Source: Psoroptes ovis (taxonomy: Eukaryota; Arthropoda; Arachnida; Sarcoptiformes; Psoroptidae). Taken from it: a stretch of DNA of 64,000 bases. Below the pieces are notes generated by a model. The model saw only the letters and a program-made list of their open reading frames with translations, was not told the origin of the DNA and made no database searches. Positions 61,752 through 64,000 of this stretch are shown here, one piece after another. Made by a program: the position numbers and the translations under genes. Position 1 is the first letter of the stretch. Each line of letters begins with the position of its first letter. Location: assembly GCA_002943765.1 (NCBI GenBank), contig PQWQ01000007.1:1986501-2050500 (forward strand), written 5' to 3'.

Positions 61752-63256
61752 TTTTTTGATAATTTAATTTGAAATTGGAATGAAAAACGCAAAATTTATG
61801 ATTTATAAATTATTTTAACCAAAAATTTAGACTTTTAGATGAAAATTAATGTTTGGCAAAGTATGAAAGTTAATCACAAGAGAAAAATGATGAAATCAAA
61901 TATCAAAAAAAAATTGGAATCAAAAACTAAAAATCTTTTAGGATTGATATATGATTCATTCAAGAACACAGAAATTCCGTTGTATTTTGTGATTTAACTA
62001 GAAACAAGCGAGAAAAAAAATTAATGCAAATCGATCTTGATCTTCAAATAAACAAATGAAAGAAATAAATAAACAAACAAAAATATTGAATAGCAAAATG
62101 TTTTCTCTTTTTTTTATTTTTCACTATTTTAAAAACTATATATTTTAATTTATGTTTCGTTCAACAAATAAATCAATAGCGATGTCAATACGATGATGAT
62201 GATGATTTCATTTGGGTTTATAATGATTGTGATTTTGTAGTGAAAAATAATGATTTATTGTCGTTGATTATAATGATGATGATGATGATTTTTTGATGAT
62301 AATGAGTCAATCGAGAGAAAAAAAACAGAAAAATTTCACTGCAGCAATATTTTGTTGTTTTAGTTGTCTTCTGCTTTCAATTTGTTGTAAAAATTAATTC
62401 AATTTTATGAATAATTTCACCAATTTTTTTCAATTCATCACTTGTTTAGATTCAAATTTGATTTATATTTGTGCAAACCCACTGGATTAACTGATTCAAA
62501 TTTCGTTAAATAAACGAAAAATGTAAAAGGATAAGCATCAAAGATTGGTAAACTGTTGGTAAATTGTTGTTTGTTGCTGTTTGTTTTTATTCAACTTTGA
62601 ACAGATGGAAAGTTTTTCTCCTCACTTTTACTATTCACTGATTTTTGAGATCGAACGTTTTCGCTGCCAAAAGCTAAAATCGAACGTTTTTTGCCTGTAC
62701 ACTGCTGTGGTAGTGGGCAAAAAAATACAGTAGTACAGATTGAAACAAAACGGTCAAAAGCGAAAAACATTTTCAACAGCAAACGATTTTCGTTGTTCTT
62801 TTTGCAGCCTCAATGCACCAGCGTCAACTGGTAGTGGTAGGGGAATTTGTTTGGTATTTTTTCTCATGCCCCACATTTTTGATGTTAATTTGAAATGAAA
62901 TGTGTGAAAACACAGCTAAAGCAAAGCTAAGCCACGCCCAAAGTAGTAGTACACTTGTTGTTGTGTGTACGTGTGTGTGTGTATGTGAGTGTGAAATTGG
63001 AAAAAACGAAGAAAAATTTTGAATGAAAAAATTTTTTAGAAAAAAAAATTTGGCGCCTAATTTGAAAATTTTAAAAATTAATTTCAAATAAGAAAAAACC
63101 AATAAAGTAAAACTTTTATTTCCACAAAATAAATTCATTTTGATTATGATTTGTCATCATCAAATTTTTTTTTCAATTTTTTTTTTCAAATTATTTATAG
63201 AAACAAAATCGACAAAATTATACTGTCGATGACTTTTAAAATTTTAGGAAATCATA
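61752..63256. other. Upstream of 14-3-3 / downstream of LRR gene
   Basis: AT-rich spacer with ATGATG repeats (about 62,190-62,290) and a GT-rich patch near 62,960-62,990. It should include the 14-3-3 promoter and 5' leader. A less AT-rich segment at 62,590-62,850 (with CAAAACGG and CGAACG words) shows no recognisable frame. Confidence 0.4.
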
Positions 63257-64000
63257 TCAAAAAAAAGGAAAAAATGAAAAATAATTCAAAATTATGATTA
63301 ATAACATTAAAATGTTCAGATAATTATCAAACAAATTGATTGTTGATGAACATTTTAATATATTTTCCATTTCAATTATGTAAATTTGTTGTTGTTTTTG
63401 TATCAATTGATTATTACTGTCATCATTATGATCATTATCACGATTATTAGAGTTTCCATCTTTAAAGCACTTTGTTTCTTTCCAAACATGTGACATTTGA
63501 TTTTTTTCATTCATTAATATCCAATCGCGATACCATATCAATTCACAGCTACAAGTGAATGGATTGTCTTTTGAAAATCGGAAAATTCAATTGAAAAAAT
63601 TATCATCGAAAGTTGAGTATTAATCATTGACATAAACTCACCATGTAAATCTAAAATTGTTAAATTTTCATTTAAAATATTTGAGAATAAATTTTTGGAT
63701 ACATTTTTCAATTGATTTGAATTTAAATATAACCATTCTAATGATTCAAATTCATTGAATACATCTTCATCAATATGTTTGATTTGATTTTTTTGTAAAT
63801 ATAAAAATTTTAAATTTTTACCAAAATTTTCAAAAGAATTCGAATGAATATATTGAATTTGATTTGCTTTCAAATCTAATTGTCGTAAATTTTTAATATT
63901 TTTCAATGCCGCTGTTGGAATCGATTGTAATTGATTATTATCCAATTTTAACCATTCTAATGTATTCTCGATACCATTAAATGTATTGTCATCAATTGTT
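63257..64000 (-). CDS. Leucine-rich-repeat surface protein, 5' partial
   Basis: Model: complement of join(63257..63567, 63642..>64000). The gene continues past the right edge. Five leucine-rich repeats of about 24-25 residues are visible (LEWLKLDNNQLQSIP, LRQLDLKANQIQYIH, LKFLYLQKNQIKHID, LEWLYLNSNQLKNVS, LTILDLHDNPF), followed by a C-terminal capping domain with CSCELIWYRDWI and two later cysteines. Intron 63,568-63,641 is GT-AG and restores DLHDNPFTCSC. The protein ends with a hydrophobic stretch (NILMLLIIILNYFSFFPFF) with almost nothing after it, which fits a GPI-anchor signal better than a transmembrane receptor. Probably an extracellular adhesion protein; the exact family cannot be named from this fragment. 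Confidence 0.8.

Noticed and set aside
1..64000. tRNA, rRNA, snRNA genes or bacterial-type operons
   Set aside because: No convincing cloverleaf, rRNA block or operon layout was noticed by eye. A covariance-model search was not possible, so small RNA genes could be missed.

Overview
The window reads as nuclear DNA of an arthropod, most likely an astigmatid mite of the house-dust/scab-mite group. The reasons are a very AT-rich background, dense ATGATG/CAACAA microsatellites, long Gln/Asn/Ser runs in conserved proteins, introns of only about 57-90 nt, and widely spaced single-copy metazoan genes. No operons, rRNA, tRNA or CRISPR arrays were seen. The species call is inference.

Layout. 1-11,084 (-): WDFY3/Alfy (blue cheese), a giant BEACH-WD40 autophagy scaffold whose 3' end runs off the left edge. 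12.4-13.4 kb (+): prohibitin 1, three exons. 15.1-19.0 kb (+): a SLC15/POT peptide transporter, five exons, with an apparent frameshift in the last transmembrane segment. 21.8-26.1 kb (-): a klumpfuss-like C2H2 zinc-finger repressor on one exon. 26.1-36.5 kb: a 10 kb gene-poor stretch holding a cluster of tiny palindromic elements and one pogo/Tigger-like element. 36.5-37.6 kb (-): CWC25, apparently without its N-terminal domain, head to head with a beta-1,3-galactosyltransferase (37.8-39.0 kb, +). 39.6-41.3 kb (-): an SCP-type CTD phosphatase, seven exons. 45.2-49.2 kb: an apparently intact CACTA/EnSpm-like transposase gene followed by an inverted, decayed copy of its 5' part and a tandem array. 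50.2-51.2 kb (+): a meteorin-family secreted protein, convergent with an ATP7-type copper ATPase (51.4-55.3 kb, -). 56.3-57.7 kb (+): CNPPD1. 57.8-59.7 kb (-): WDR13. 60.8-61.8 kb (-): 14-3-3 epsilon. 63.3 kb to the right edge (-): the 3' end of a leucine-rich-repeat surface protein.

The genes are mostly unrelated housekeeping and signalling functions (autophagy, mitochondria, splicing, glycosylation, dephosphorylation, copper transport), so no shared pathway is claimed. The most useful observations are gene-model ones and repeat ones. Two introns of exactly 60 nt contain no stop codon and are hidden inside long open frames (WDFY3 and ATP7). ATP7 starts from a mini-exon that ends with the ATG. 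CWC25 lacks a conserved domain. Six related ~75-90 bp mariner-like palindromes sit within 3 kb upstream of klumpfuss. The transposase and its inverted relic carry related repeats that have expanded with different unit lengths (45 nt and 33 nt).
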